NCBI GenBank assembly: GCA_036558005.1
Contig: DATBGO010000139.1
Span: 45,118 to 109,117 of the forward strand
Reading direction: 5' to 3'
Length of the DNA: 64,000 nucleotides
Source: DATBGO01 sp036558005
GTDB lineage: Bacteria > Actinomycetota > Actinomycetes > Streptosporangiales > Streptosporangiaceae
Shown here: positions 34,533-43,472 of the stretch, in pieces
Position numbering within the stretch: position 1 is the first letter of the stretch
Layout: every line of letters begins with the position of its first letter
Position numbers and translations under genes: made by a program
Notes under the pieces: generated by a model
Database searches by the model: none
What the model was told of the DNA's origin: nothing
Seen by the model: only the letters and a program-made list of their open reading frames with translations

Positions 34533-35279
34533 ATGGACGTCACGCCGGGCTACCGGGAGATGGCCCCGGGCGCCGCGTTCGGGCATCAGATCGACTGCGT
34601 GTGGGTCCGGGTCCAGCCGCCGGAACCGGGCGGCCGCACCCTGGTGCTGCCCGACGCCTGCGCGGACCTGATCTGGCAGCGCGGGGTGGGCGCGTACGTG
34701 GCCGGTCCGGACACCGGCCCCGCGCCGGTGTCGCACGCGCCCGGCCTGGTGATGGCCGGGGTGCGGTTCCGGCCGGGGGCCGGCGGCGCGGCGCTCGGGC
34801 TGCCGCTGAGCGAACTGCTGAACCAGCGGGTGCCTGCCAGCGAGCTGCCTGGCCTGCCGGCCCGGCAGCTGCCCGGATCGCTGCCCCTTGACCTCGCCGT
34901 GCGCGCGCTCACCCAGCTCGCCGCCTCGCTGGTCACCGACCGGCCGCCGGATCCGGTGGCGGTGCAAGCGGCGCGGCTGCTGGCCCGGCCCGGGGCGCGG
35001 GCGGAGCAGGTCGCTGCCCGGCTGGACATCAGCGAGCGGCAGCTGCGCCGCAGGTGCCAGGCCGCCGTCGGCTATGGGCCGAGGACCTTGCACCGGGTGC
35101 TCCGGTTCCGCCGCTTCCTGGCCAGCCTGCACGGGGGGCGGCTGGGCGCGGGCGGCCCGGATGGCCTGGCAAGCCTGGCCGCCGACGCCGGTTACGCCGA
35201 TCAGGCGCACCTCACCAGGGAGAGCGCCAGGCTGGCCGGGCTGCCGCCCGCCGCCCTGGCCCGGGAGCTCGACGGCTGA
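34533..35279 (+). CDS. AraC-family regulator with DUF6597-type N domain
   Basis: A 248-residue regulator. The N-terminal half begins with a Tyr-Arg-Glu-x-x-Pro segment, LVLPDACADLIW and AGVRFRPGAGG, typical of the small cupin-like domain preceding AraC HTHs (DUF6597). The C-terminal HTH (about 150-245) has AEQVAARLDISERQLRRRCQAAVGYGPRTLHRVLRFRRFL broken by the usual turns, then ADAGYADQAHLTRE. The ATG has a -10-like hexamer 6 nt before it. Divergent from the barrel protein by 72 bp, so that gene is the most likely target. Confidence 0.83.
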   Translation: MDVTPGYREMAPGAAFGHQIDCVWVRVQPPEPGGRTLVLPDACADLIWQRGVGAYVAGPDTGPAPVSHAPGLVMAGVRFRPGAGGAALGLPLSELLNQRVPASELPGLPARQLPGSLPLDLAVRALTQLAASLVTDRPPDPVAVQAARLLARPGARAEQVAARLDISERQLRRRCQAAVGYGPRTLHRVLRFRRFLASLHGGRLGAGGPDGLASLAADAGYADQAHLTRESARLAGLPPAALARELDG

Positions 35280-35315
35280 GCTGGCCGGGACCAGGTCAGG
35301 GCAGGGCCGCGGTCT

Positions 35316-36260
35316 CTAGCCCAGGTAGGCGACCGTGCGTCGGATCCGGTGGCTGCCGCAGCCATGACGGCCGGGCAGGCCGATGCCGTCGGCCGCTTCG
35401 GTGTCCTGCTCGCAGGTGAGCACGTTCCACCTGGCCGCGTCCTGGCCCAGGTAGAACGAGAACCCGACCGTCACCTCGTACTGGCGGCGGGTGATCCGGC
35501 GCGGCGCGCTGACCGTCGCCGCCTGGTCCACGCTCAGCCAGTAGGGCTGGCGGGGGACACGCCGGGCGCTGCGCTTCTTGCCGACGTAGACAAACCAGTG
35601 CCGTCGCAGGTAGCCGCGGACCAGCCGGCCAGGCAGGTACACGTAGAACCGGTACGCGGGGCGGCAGAACGGCCCGGTGCCGCAGCCCTGCTTGCGCATC
35701 ACCCGGCCGCCCGGGGTCAGGTAGACCGTCCGGGCCGCGGACCTGGCCAGCGGGGTGAGCCCGGCACCCGGCCGGGACAGCTGCACCCGGTAGCGGGTGG
35801 CGATGCGCGGACGCACGGTGAACGAGTAGGACCCGGTGGCGCTGGTGAGCGGGCGGCTGGCGATCACGGCGGGCGCCCGGCGGAACGGGAACCGCGAGGC
35901 CATCAGGCTGACCACGTCCCCCGGTGCCGCGCCGGTGATGGTGGCGCGGATCCTGGCGGTGGCGTACCTGCCGCCCTCGAACAGCACCAGGACGTGGCCG
36001 GAGACCCGCGGCAGCGCGGACGAGGCCCTGATCCTCAGCGCCGGGATCGCCGGGCTGGTCACGCCGGCCGCGCCACGGGTGGCCGCTGGGCCGCCCTGGC
36101 TTCCTGGGCCGCCCGGGGTTTCCGGCCCGCCGGAAGGTCCCGTGTCGTTGGTGGGTCCCGCCGCACTGGCGGCTTCTGCCCCGCCTGGAGCGAGCAAAGC
36201 GACAAGCGCGAGGCCGGCGGTCGCGGCGAAGACGGCGGCTAAACGGGATAGTCCGGGCAC
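35316..36260 (-). CDS. Secreted protein of unknown function
   Basis: A 314-residue exported protein. A signal peptide (hydrophobic core about 8-25, Ala-rich cut near 31) is followed by a Gly/Pro linker to about residue 65, then a beta-rich part beginning ALRIRASSALPRVSGHVLV, which looks like an Ig-like surface domain. The C-terminal half is basic with many Arg and four Cys (CGTGPFC and C-x-x-x...HGC), probably disulfide bonded. I do not recognise a family. The GTG start is preceded by a weak purine-rich site and by a 16-bp palindrome and two 17-bp direct repeats. Confidence 0.65.
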   Translation of the reverse strand: MPGLSRLAAVFAATAGLALVALLAPGGAEAASAAGPTNDTGPSGGPETPGGPGSQGGPAATRGAAGVTSPAIPALRIRASSALPRVSGHVLVLFEGGRYATARIRATITGAAPGDVVSLMASRFPFRRAPAVIASRPLTSATGSYSFTVRPRIATRYRVQLSRPGAGLTPLARSAARTVYLTPGGRVMRKQGCGTGPFCRPAYRFYVYLPGRLVRGYLRRHWFVYVGKKRSARRVPRQPYWLSVDQAATVSAPRRITRRQYEVTVGFSFYLGQDAARWNVLTCEQDTEAADGIGLPGRHGCGSHRIRRTVAYLG

Positions 36261-36269
36261 AATTACTCT

Positions 36270-36285
36270 CTTCGTAGTAACGAAG
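36270..36285. promoter_or_regulatory. Perfect 16-bp palindrome before the secreted-protein gene
   Basis: CTTCGT, four bases, ACGAAG, ending 10 bp before the GTG at 36260. Its position in the leader suggests an operator or an RNA hairpin over the ribosome site. Confidence 0.5.
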
Positions 36286-36293
36286 CCGTCACG

Positions 36294-36327
36294 GTCAGTG
36301 CTGAGGGTAAGTCAGTGCTGAGGATAA
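36294..36327. repeat. Two 17-bp tandem direct repeats
   Basis: Units at 36294-36310 and 36311-36327 are identical except for one G/A difference. Read towards the secreted-protein gene each starts with TTA-x-CCT, resembling a -10, so they may be duplicated promoter or activator sites. Confidence 0.6.
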
Positions 36328-36455
36328 GACTGAACGGCCGCCCCGGCCGGTGCTTCGGCCCAGCCCGGCGCGCCGCCACGCCGGTGAACCGCCCTGCCCG
36401 CGGTCCGCGGGAGGAGGAGGGGGGCTGGGCGGCGGGGGTTCGCTGACCTGGAGGG

Positions 36456-38402
36456 CTAGCTGACCTGGTGGACGTTGAACGCGGTGATGACGCCGTCGGT
36501 CACGGTGTAGGTGCCCTGGAAGGTCTTGACCGTGCTGTCGGTCTGCAGCGCCGTGACCCGCGCGCTGACCACGCTGCCGGAAACCGACAGGATCTGGACG
36601 GTGCTCTGTTGCGTGGTGTCGTAGCCGTTGACGTAGGCGGTGTAGGTCGAGCCGGTGTTGCGGCCGCCCAGTCGCCAGGCGCGGCCGAACTGGTGGTTGT
36701 TGAGCGCGGTGAAGTAGGCGTTGACGGTCCCGGACGGGCTGGCGACGACCGGGCTGGCCGGGCTCGGTGAGCCGGTGGGCGTGCCGGTGTGGCCGCCCGC
36801 CCCGGTCTGGCCGGAGGTGCCGGTGCCGCCGGACTGCGCGGTGTCCTGGCCGGGCCGGTTGTGCACGAGGGCGTACCCGCCGGCCGCGAGGGCGGCCACG
36901 ATCAGCACGCCCATCAGCAGCCCGGCGGGACCGCGCCACCAGCTGCGGCGCCGGCCCGCCGGCGGACGGCCGGGTGGCCGCTGCCCGGCCGGGTACTGGC
37001 CAGGGCGGTACAGGTCCTGCTGGTACTGGCTGGCCGGGCGCTGGCTGGACTGGTACTGGCCGGGCTGGTACCGGCTGGCGGGGGGCTGGCCGGGCTGGTA
37101 CCGGCTGGCGTCGCGGGAGCGTGGCTGGTCCGCCGCCGGGTAGCCGGCCGGGCCGTAGGAGGAGGGCGCCCTGCGGTCAGCCCGGGTGGGCCGGACCGGC
37201 TCAGCCGACTCGGTCGGCGGCTCGGCCAGGAACGCGCTGCCGCCGGGGCCCGCCGCACCGCCGGGAACCGCACCGCCAGGAACCGCCGCGCCGCCGGGAA
37301 CCGCACCGCCCGGGTTCGCACCGCCGGGGGCCTGCCCGGCCGCCAGGCCCAGGTCGCCCAGGCCCAGGCCGGCCAGGCCCGCCGCGGCGGCCAGGCCCGC
37401 GTCGGGCGCGGTGGCCCTGGCAGCTGGCCCCCCGGCGCCAAGACCCGGGTCGGCCGCCCAGCCCGACAGCTCGGTCGGCGGCCCGGGCACGCTGCTCGCG
37501 CCCCGCACCGCCGGCTCACCGGCCAGGCCGCAGGCGGCCCGCAGCGCCGAGGCGAATTCCCTGCAGGTCGGGAACCGGTGCGCGGGCGCCTTCGCCAGCG
37601 CCTTGGCCAGCACCGCGTCGACGGCCGCGGGCAGATCGGGCCGGCGGCCGGTCAGCTGCGGCGGCGGGTCGGACACCTGCGCCCAGATGACGGCGAGGCC
37701 CTGGTCGCGCTGGAAGGGCGGGCCGCCGGAAAGCATCTCGAACACCGCGCACGCCAGCGAGTACAGGTCGGCGCGCCCGTCGACCATCTTGTTCTCGATC
37801 TGCTCGGGCGCGATGTAGTCCAGGGTGCCGAGGAACTGGCCGGTCGAGGTCAGGCTGGAGGTGGCCACCGCCTGCTTGGTGAGCCCGAAGTCGGACAGGT
37901 ACACGTGGTCGAGCTGGCCGCTGCCGGTCGCCGCGTCCAGCAGCATGTTCGCCGGCTTGACGTCGCGGTGGACCATGCCGCGCGCGTGCGCGGCGTCCAG
38001 CGCGCCCGCCACCTGCTCGGTGATGCTGACCGCGCGCCAGGCGGGCAGGGTGCGCTCGCGGTCCAGCAGCGTGCGCACGTCCTTGCCGCTGACATAGCGC
38101 ATCGCGATGAACAGGACGCCGTCGGCCTCGCCCGCGTCGAACACCGGGATGATGTGCGGGTGGTCGACCGCGGCGGCCGCCCGGCATTCGCGCACGAACC
38201 GGTGCCGGAACGCGTCATCGGCCACCAGTTCGGGCGCCAGCACCTTGAGCGCCACCGTCCGGTCCAGCCGGACGTCCGTGGCACGGTAGACGACCGCCAT
38301 CCCCCCGCGGCCGATCTGCTCGATCAGCCGGTACCCAGCCACCTGCGACCCCGCGCCGACCGGCGCTGGCTCACCTGGCGCCAAAGGAAAGTCCCCGCTC
38401 AC
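36456..38402 (-). CDS. Receptor-type Ser/Thr protein kinase with Tyr/Gln-rich linker
   Basis: A 648-residue transmembrane kinase. The PknB-type domain is residues about 24-290: glycine loop GRGGMAVVY, Lys53, catalytic HRDVKPAN (145-152), DFG (171-173) and APE (198-200). A disordered cytosolic linker follows, with GGAVPGGAA repeats (361-387) and RYQPGQ-type repeats (434-470). One membrane helix is at 491-513. The outer part ends in a domain of about 90 residues from SPSGTVNAYFTALNN, similar to DUF4878-like lumazine-sized folds. GTG start with GGAGG 5 nt upstream. Gene position next to glnA1 resembles Streptomyces. Confidence 0.92.
   Translation of the reverse strand: MSGDFPLAPGEPAPVGAGSQVAGYRLIEQIGRGGMAVVYRATDVRLDRTVALKVLAPELVADDAFRHRFVRECRAAAAVDHPHIIPVFDAGEADGVLFIAMRYVSGKDVRTLLDRERTLPAWRAVSITEQVAGALDAAHARGMVHRDVKPANMLLDAATGSGQLDHVYLSDFGLTKQAVATSSLTSTGQFLGTLDYIAPEQIENKMVDGRADLYSLACAVFEMLSGGPPFQRDQGLAVIWAQVSDPPPQLTGRRPDLPAAVDAVLAKALAKAPAHRFPTCREFASALRAACGLAGEPAVRGASSVPGPPTELSGWAADPGLGAGGPAARATAPDAGLAAAAGLAGLGLGDLGLAAGQAPGGANPGGAVPGGAAVPGGAVPGGAAGPGGSAFLAEPPTESAEPVRPTRADRRAPSSYGPAGYPAADQPRSRDASRYQPGQPPASRYQPGQYQSSQRPASQYQQDLYRPGQYPAGQRPPGRPPAGRRRSWWRGPAGLLMGVLIVAALAAGGYALVHNRPGQDTAQSGGTGTSGQTGAGGHTGTPTGSPSPASPVVASPSGTVNAYFTALNNHQFGRAWRLGGRNTGSTYTAYVNGYDTTQQSTVQILSVSGSVVSARVTALQTDSTVKTFQGTYTVTDGVITAFNVHQVS
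36993..37103. repeat. Tyr-Gln-Pro-Gly codon repeats in the kinase linker
   Basis: Encodes residues 434-470, with repeated RYQPGQ, QYQ and PGQY units. The DNA repeats imperfectly (CTGGTACCGGCTGGCG recurs). Confidence 0.8.
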
Positions 38403-38542
38403 CCGTGCCTCCAGCGCTCGCCTGATCGAGCCTCACGTTACCCGTTCTTGACCTGATGACGGCAACGATTTGTGCTCACATTGGCAACAACCAGGCCGGG
38501 CCGGCAACGCCGGTCTCACCGGCGCGGAAGCGGGGCCTGGCC

Positions 38543-38582
38543 GGGCCGGTAACGGCGCGGGGGGATCCGCCATTACCGGCCC
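38543..38582. terminator. Terminator-like hairpin downstream of glnA1
   Basis: Arms 38543-38557 and 38568-38582 pair over 15 bp with one mismatch around a 10-nt loop. A second short stem (AGGGCG / CGCCCT) lies nearer glnA1 at about 38590-38615. Together they probably end glnA1 transcription before the kinase gene. Confidence 0.6.
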
Positions 38583-38661
38583 GCCAGCCCTCAGGGCGCC
38601 GCGGGGTCAAGCGCCCTGGTTCCCAGGTGCCGTGCGGTAGGCCGCGGCGGCGCGGCGGCGC

Positions 38662-40086
<1,425 letters not shown>

Positions 40087-40170
40087 CCAGCCTCCCTCTG
40101 ACGCTGCCGGTGATCTGCCGGTGCCTGGCCAGCGCCGCCGGCTGGCATCCACACGACCGTAGCGGGCACC

Positions 40171-40208
40171 CGTTTCGCGGCCGTGTCCCGAATGTTTCAC
40201 CCGTGTTA
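40171..40208 (-). promoter_or_regulatory. GlnR operator of glnA1 (a1-b1-a2-b2)
   Basis: Reading towards glnA1: TTAAC-n6-GAAAC-n6-GACAC-n6-GAAAC. All three spacers are exactly 6 nt, matching the Streptomyces GlnR consensus GTnAC-n6-GAAAC-n6-GTnAC-n6-GAAAC. Both b sites are perfect; each a site deviates at one or two positions. Confidence 0.85.
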
Positions 40209-40290
40209 AGCCCGGGCGGGGCGGGGCCGCGGGGCAGACCAGGATGCCGAACGCTATCGGGGCCCGGTCCCGCCGCTCGCGCCGCCCGGA

Positions 40291-40296
40291 TACCGT
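40291..40296 (+). promoter_or_regulatory. Putative leaderless -10 element of the RDD gene
   Basis: TACCGT with exactly 6 nt to the GTG at 40303. Confidence 0.5.
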
Positions 40297-40302
40297 GGTT
40301 TC

Positions 40303-40740
40303 GTGGCAGACCGACGTTGGACCGGCGGGTGGATGTCAGGCGTGCGCTCGCCCGCTCAGGAAAGCCAGTACCCGGGGCAGGGCCTGGGGCTGCCGCAGGC
40401 GGGCGCGGGCTCGGTCGCGGGCACCGGCCGCCGGTTCGGCGCGCTGCTGATCGACTGGCTGCTGTGCGAGGTCATCGCGATGGCGCTGCTGCACTCGGCG
40501 TGGTGGACGCTGGCGATCTTCGCGGCCGAGGTCACGCTGCTGACCGCGTTCACCGGGTTCACCGTCGGCAAGCGGCTGCTGGGGATCCGGGTCGTCCGGC
40601 TGGACGGAAAGCCGGTCGGCCTGGGCTGGGCGCTGGTGCGGACGCTCTTGTTCCTGACCGTGATCCCGGCGGTGATGATGGACGCCGACCTGCGCGGCCT
40701 GCACGACAAGGCGGCCAACACGGTCGTCGTGCGGATCTGA
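40303..40740 (+). CDS. RDD-family membrane protein
   Basis: A 145-residue integral membrane protein. After a Gly/Pro-rich cytosolic head of about 40 residues, the RDD core starts with RRFGALLIDWLLCEVIA, whose Arg-x-x-Ala-x-x-x-Asp is the family mark. Helices follow at about 62-80 and 107-125, and the family motif GKRLLGIRVVR lies between. Family function is poorly defined; some members act as ion antiporters. Located next to glnA1 as in Streptomyces. The GTG at 40303 is set by a TACCGT 6 nt before it. Confidence 0.85.
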   Translation: MADRRWTGGWMSGVRSPAQESQYPGQGLGLPQAGAGSVAGTGRRFGALLIDWLLCEVIAMALLHSAWWTLAIFAAEVTLLTAFTGFTVGKRLLGIRVVRLDGKPVGLGWALVRTLLFLTVIPAVMMDADLRGLHDKAANTVVVRI

Positions 40741-40745
40741 GCACG

Positions 40746-41675
40746 GTGGTGAGCGTCAGCACCAGCCAGGCAGGCGAGCCCGAGCTCGCTTACAACGGGC
40801 TGGCCCTGGACCGGGCGGCCGGGCAGCGCGACGACCCGGCGTGGGTGGCGGAGGTCGCGGCCAGGACCGATTCCAGTGTCATAGCGTTCTGGCGGGACAA
40901 GTGCCTGGTCCGCGGCGGCGAGCCGGCCATGCTGCCCGCACCGCAGGCGGCGGGCGTGCTGGACGCGGCGGCGGACACGGTGCTGCTGGGGCTGGACGGC
41001 GCGGCCGGGGTGTTCGCCGCCGACCTGTCGCCGCTGGCCGAGCCGGACGCGGTGGCGCTGGCCGGCGCCGGCGCGGCCGCCGACGTGCGGGCGCTGTTCG
41101 GGACGCTGGACCGGGCGCAGGCCGCGGCGCTCGGCTACGCGCGCGGCATCCTGCGGTGGAACCGGGAGCAGCGCTACTGCGGCGCGTGCGGGCAGCCGAC
41201 GGTCAGCCGCGGCGGCGGCACCCAGCGGCAGTGCCGCGACCCCGGCTGCGGGCGGCTGCTGTTCCCCCGGCTGGAGCCAGCGGTGATCGTGCTGGTCGAG
41301 GCGCCCGGCCCGCCCGCGCGCGCCCTGCTGGCCCGGCACCGCCGGTCAGTGTCAGGCGGCTACGCCACGGTGGCCGGGTTCGTGGAGATCGGGGAGAGCC
41401 TGGAGGAGGCGGTCCGCAGGGAGGTCGCCGAGGAGACCGGGGTCGGTGTCGGCGAGGTGCGCTACCAGGCTTCGCAGGCGTGGCCGTTCCCGTCCGGGAT
41501 CATGATCGGCTTCCGGGCCGAGGCGGTCAGCACCGGGATCAGCGTCGACCAGGCCGAGGTCGCCGAGGCGCGCTGGTTCAGCAGGGAAGAGCTGGCCGCG
41601 CTGCTGGCCAGCCAGCCCGACCGGGGCGATTCGATCGAGAGCTACCTGGTCGGCAGCTGGCTCGGCGAGGGCTGA
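40746..41675 (+). CDS. nudC: NAD+ diphosphatase (NADH pyrophosphatase, NudC-type)
   Basis: About 309 residues. A central zinc ribbon is formed by YCGACG and C-x4-C (CRDPGC), followed by the Nudix box G-x5-E-x7-REVAEETGV and the NudC-specific array SQAWPFPSGIM (usual form SQPWPFP). It cleaves NAD(H) to NMN(H) and AMP, and homologues remove NAD caps from RNA. Two adjacent GTG codons (40746, 40749) are possible starts; neither has a good ribosome site, so coupling to the RDD gene 5 nt upstream is likely. Confidence 0.9.
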   Translation: MVSVSTSQAGEPELAYNGLALDRAAGQRDDPAWVAEVAARTDSSVIAFWRDKCLVRGGEPAMLPAPQAAGVLDAAADTVLLGLDGAAGVFAADLSPLAEPDAVALAGAGAAADVRALFGTLDRAQAAALGYARGILRWNREQRYCGACGQPTVSRGGGTQRQCRDPGCGRLLFPRLEPAVIVLVEAPGPPARALLARHRRSVSGGYATVAGFVEIGESLEEAVRREVAEETGVGVGEVRYQASQAWPFPSGIMIGFRAEAVSTGISVDQAEVAEARWFSREELAALLASQPDRGDSIESYLVGSWLGEG

Positions 41676-41717
41676 CCCGGGCGGTACCGGCGCGCGCGCG
41701 GCCGGTGCCGGGTCAGC
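41671..41717. terminator. Hairpin spanning the stops of convergent nudC and DUF4191
   Basis: A 10-bp outer stem (41671-41680 with 41708-41717) and a 5-bp inner stem (41686-41690 with 41702-41706) are separated by a bulge and closed by an alternating CG loop. Confidence 0.6.
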
Positions 41718-42426
41718 GGAACCTGGGCCGGGGCGGCTTGGGCATCCGGCCGGTCTTCGGCAGCGGCCCCTTGGGCATCTGCAGCGACTGGGGCAGCGCC
41801 TTCAGCCGGTAGTTCAGGTCGGAGACCGCGGCCGGCTTCAGGTTGCGCGGCAGCCGCATGATGTGCCGCTGCAGCTTGCGGATCGAGATCTGGCCGTCCT
41901 CGTCGCCGACCTGGAGGTCATAGATGGGGACGTCGTAGGCGACCCGGGAAATCCGCTTCTTCTCCGCGGCGAGCAGGCTCGGCAGCCGGGACGGCGAGCC
42001 CTCGCCGACCAGGATCACGCCGGGCCGGCCGACCGCGCGGTGCACCACGTCCATGCTCCGGTTGGCCGCGATCGCCGGGGTGACCACCCAGTTGCCGCGC
42101 ATGGTCTGCAGGATCGCCGCGGCCGCGCCCGGCTGCCCGGCGATGGTCGCGTACTGCGCGGACTGGGCGAACCGGCCGAACATGATCATCGCGGTGGACA
42201 GCCCGATCAGCACGCCCAGCGGGATCAGCACCGGGGCCAGGCCGAGCACCAGGCCGAGGATCACGAACAGCGCGATGATCCCGGCGAAGGTGGCGACGAC
42301 GATCGGCAGCGCTTTCGGGTTGGACTTGCGGACGATGCCCGCGACCATGCGCAACTGCTTGATACGTCCGGGGGAGTCAGCTGCCGCGGCCTTCTTGCCC
42401 GCGCCAGCTCCGGGCTTGTTCACCAT
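41713..42426 (-). CDS. DUF4191 membrane protein
   Basis: A 237-residue protein matching the DUF4191 family conserved beside lipA in actinobacteria. The head is basic; two adjacent membrane helices span about 43-85 with a short GVLIGLS turn. The cytosolic C-terminal domain has QTMRGNWVVTPAIAANRSMDVVHRAVGRPGVILVGEG broken by the turns, and RLLAAEKKR-like basic segments, ending in a Pro-Arg tail. Function unknown; the constant link to lipoate genes suggests a role near the lipoylation machinery. TATCCT lies 7 nt before the ATG. Confidence 0.8.
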   Translation of the reverse strand: MVNKPGAGAGKKAAAADSPGRIKQLRMVAGIVRKSNPKALPIVVATFAGIIALFVILGLVLGLAPVLIPLGVLIGLSTAMIMFGRFAQSAQYATIAGQPGAAAAILQTMRGNWVVTPAIAANRSMDVVHRAVGRPGVILVGEGSPSRLPSLLAAEKKRISRVAYDVPIYDLQVGDEDGQISIRKLQRHIMRLPRNLKPAAVSDLNYRLKALPQSLQMPKGPLPKTGRMPKPPRPRFR

Positions 42427-42433
42427 GCAGGTG

Positions 42434-42439
42434 AGGATA
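42434..42439 (-). promoter_or_regulatory. Putative leaderless -10 element of DUF4191
   Basis: TATCCT on the reverse strand, 7 nt before the ATG. Confidence 0.4.
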
Positions 42440-42523
42440 CGAGTACCGGGCCGCTCGCGCGAAATCCCCCCCGCTGATGGCGATCCCGGCAGGGCCGCGG
42501 GCGGCCGGCTCCGCGCCGTGCGG

Positions 42524-43450
42524 TCAGCTGATCCGCAGGTCCATCGCCTGCTGGTAGAGCCGGCCCGCCCGGTAGGACGAGCGCACCAGCGGACCGGACA
42601 TCACCCCGGCGAAGCCCAGCTCGCGCGCCTGCGCGCCCAGCTCGCCGAACTCCTCCGGCGGCACCCAGCGCTGCACCGGGTGGTGCCGCGCCGACGGGCG
42701 CAGGTACTGGGTGATCGTCAGCAGCTCGCAGCCGGCCGCGCGCAGGCTGGCCATCGCGGCGCTGATCTCGTCCCGCCGCTCGCCCAGGCCGAGGATCAGG
42801 TTGGACTTGGTCACCAGGCCGGCCTCGCGGGCCAGCGAGAGCACCTCGAGCGAGCGCTCGTACCGGAATCCCGGCCTGATCCGGCGGAAGATCCTGGGCA
42901 CCGTCTCGATGTTGTGGGCCAGCACCTCGGGGCGGGCCGAGAACACCTCGGCCAGCTGGCCGCGGTCCCCGCTGAAGTCGGGGATCAGCAGCTCTACCCC
43001 GCAGCCGGGTACCGCCTGGTGGATCTCCCTGCAGGTCTGCGCGTACAGCCAGGCGCCGCCGTCGGCCAGGTCGTCCCTGGCCACGCCCGTGACGGTGGCG
43101 TACCGCAGGCCCATCGCGGCCACCGACCCGGCGACCCGGCGCGGCTCGCCGGTGTCCAGCGGGCCTGGCTTGCCGGTGGCGATCTGGCAGAAGTCGCACC
43201 GCCTGGTGCACTGGTCGCCGCCGATGAGGAAGGTGGCCTCCCGGTCCTCCCAGCATTCGAAGATGTTCGGGCAGCCCGCCTCCTCGCAGACCGTGTGCAG
43301 GCCCTCCCGCCGCACCAGCTGCTTCAGCTCGGTGTACTGCGGGCCGGTGCGCAGCCTGGTCTTGATCCACGGGGGCTTGCGCTCGATGGGGGTCTGGCTG
43401 TTACGGACCTCGAGCCGCAGCAGGCGGCGTTCCTCCGGTGCGACTACCAC
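42524..43450 (-). CDS. lipA: Lipoyl synthase
   Basis: A 308-residue radical-SAM enzyme inserting two sulfurs into octanoyl-lipoyl domains. Both iron-sulfur cluster motifs are intact: the auxiliary cluster in CEEAGCPNIFEC and the radical-SAM cluster in CTRRCDFC. The C-terminal RSSY segment holds the Ser ligand of the auxiliary cluster. It would modify Lys43 of the E2 encoded at 48942. The GTG start has TAGGCT exactly 6 nt upstream. A GGAGG touches the start codon and is too close to act as a ribosome site. Confidence 0.97.
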   Translation of the reverse strand: MVVAPEERRLLRLEVRNSQTPIERKPPWIKTRLRTGPQYTELKQLVRREGLHTVCEEAGCPNIFECWEDREATFLIGGDQCTRRCDFCQIATGKPGPLDTGEPRRVAGSVAAMGLRYATVTGVARDDLADGGAWLYAQTCREIHQAVPGCGVELLIPDFSGDRGQLAEVFSARPEVLAHNIETVPRIFRRIRPGFRYERSLEVLSLAREAGLVTKSNLILGLGERRDEISAAMASLRAAGCELLTITQYLRPSARHHPVQRWVPPEEFGELGAQARELGFAGVMSGPLVRSSYRAGRLYQQAMDLRIS

Positions 43451-43456
43451 GCCTCC

Positions 43457-43462
43457 AGCCTA
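43457..43462 (-). promoter_or_regulatory. Putative leaderless -10 element of lipA
   Basis: TAGGCT, 6 nt, GTG: the same arrangement and hexamer as lipB and pepA. Confidence 0.5.
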
Positions 43463-43472
43463 CGTCGGGAGG

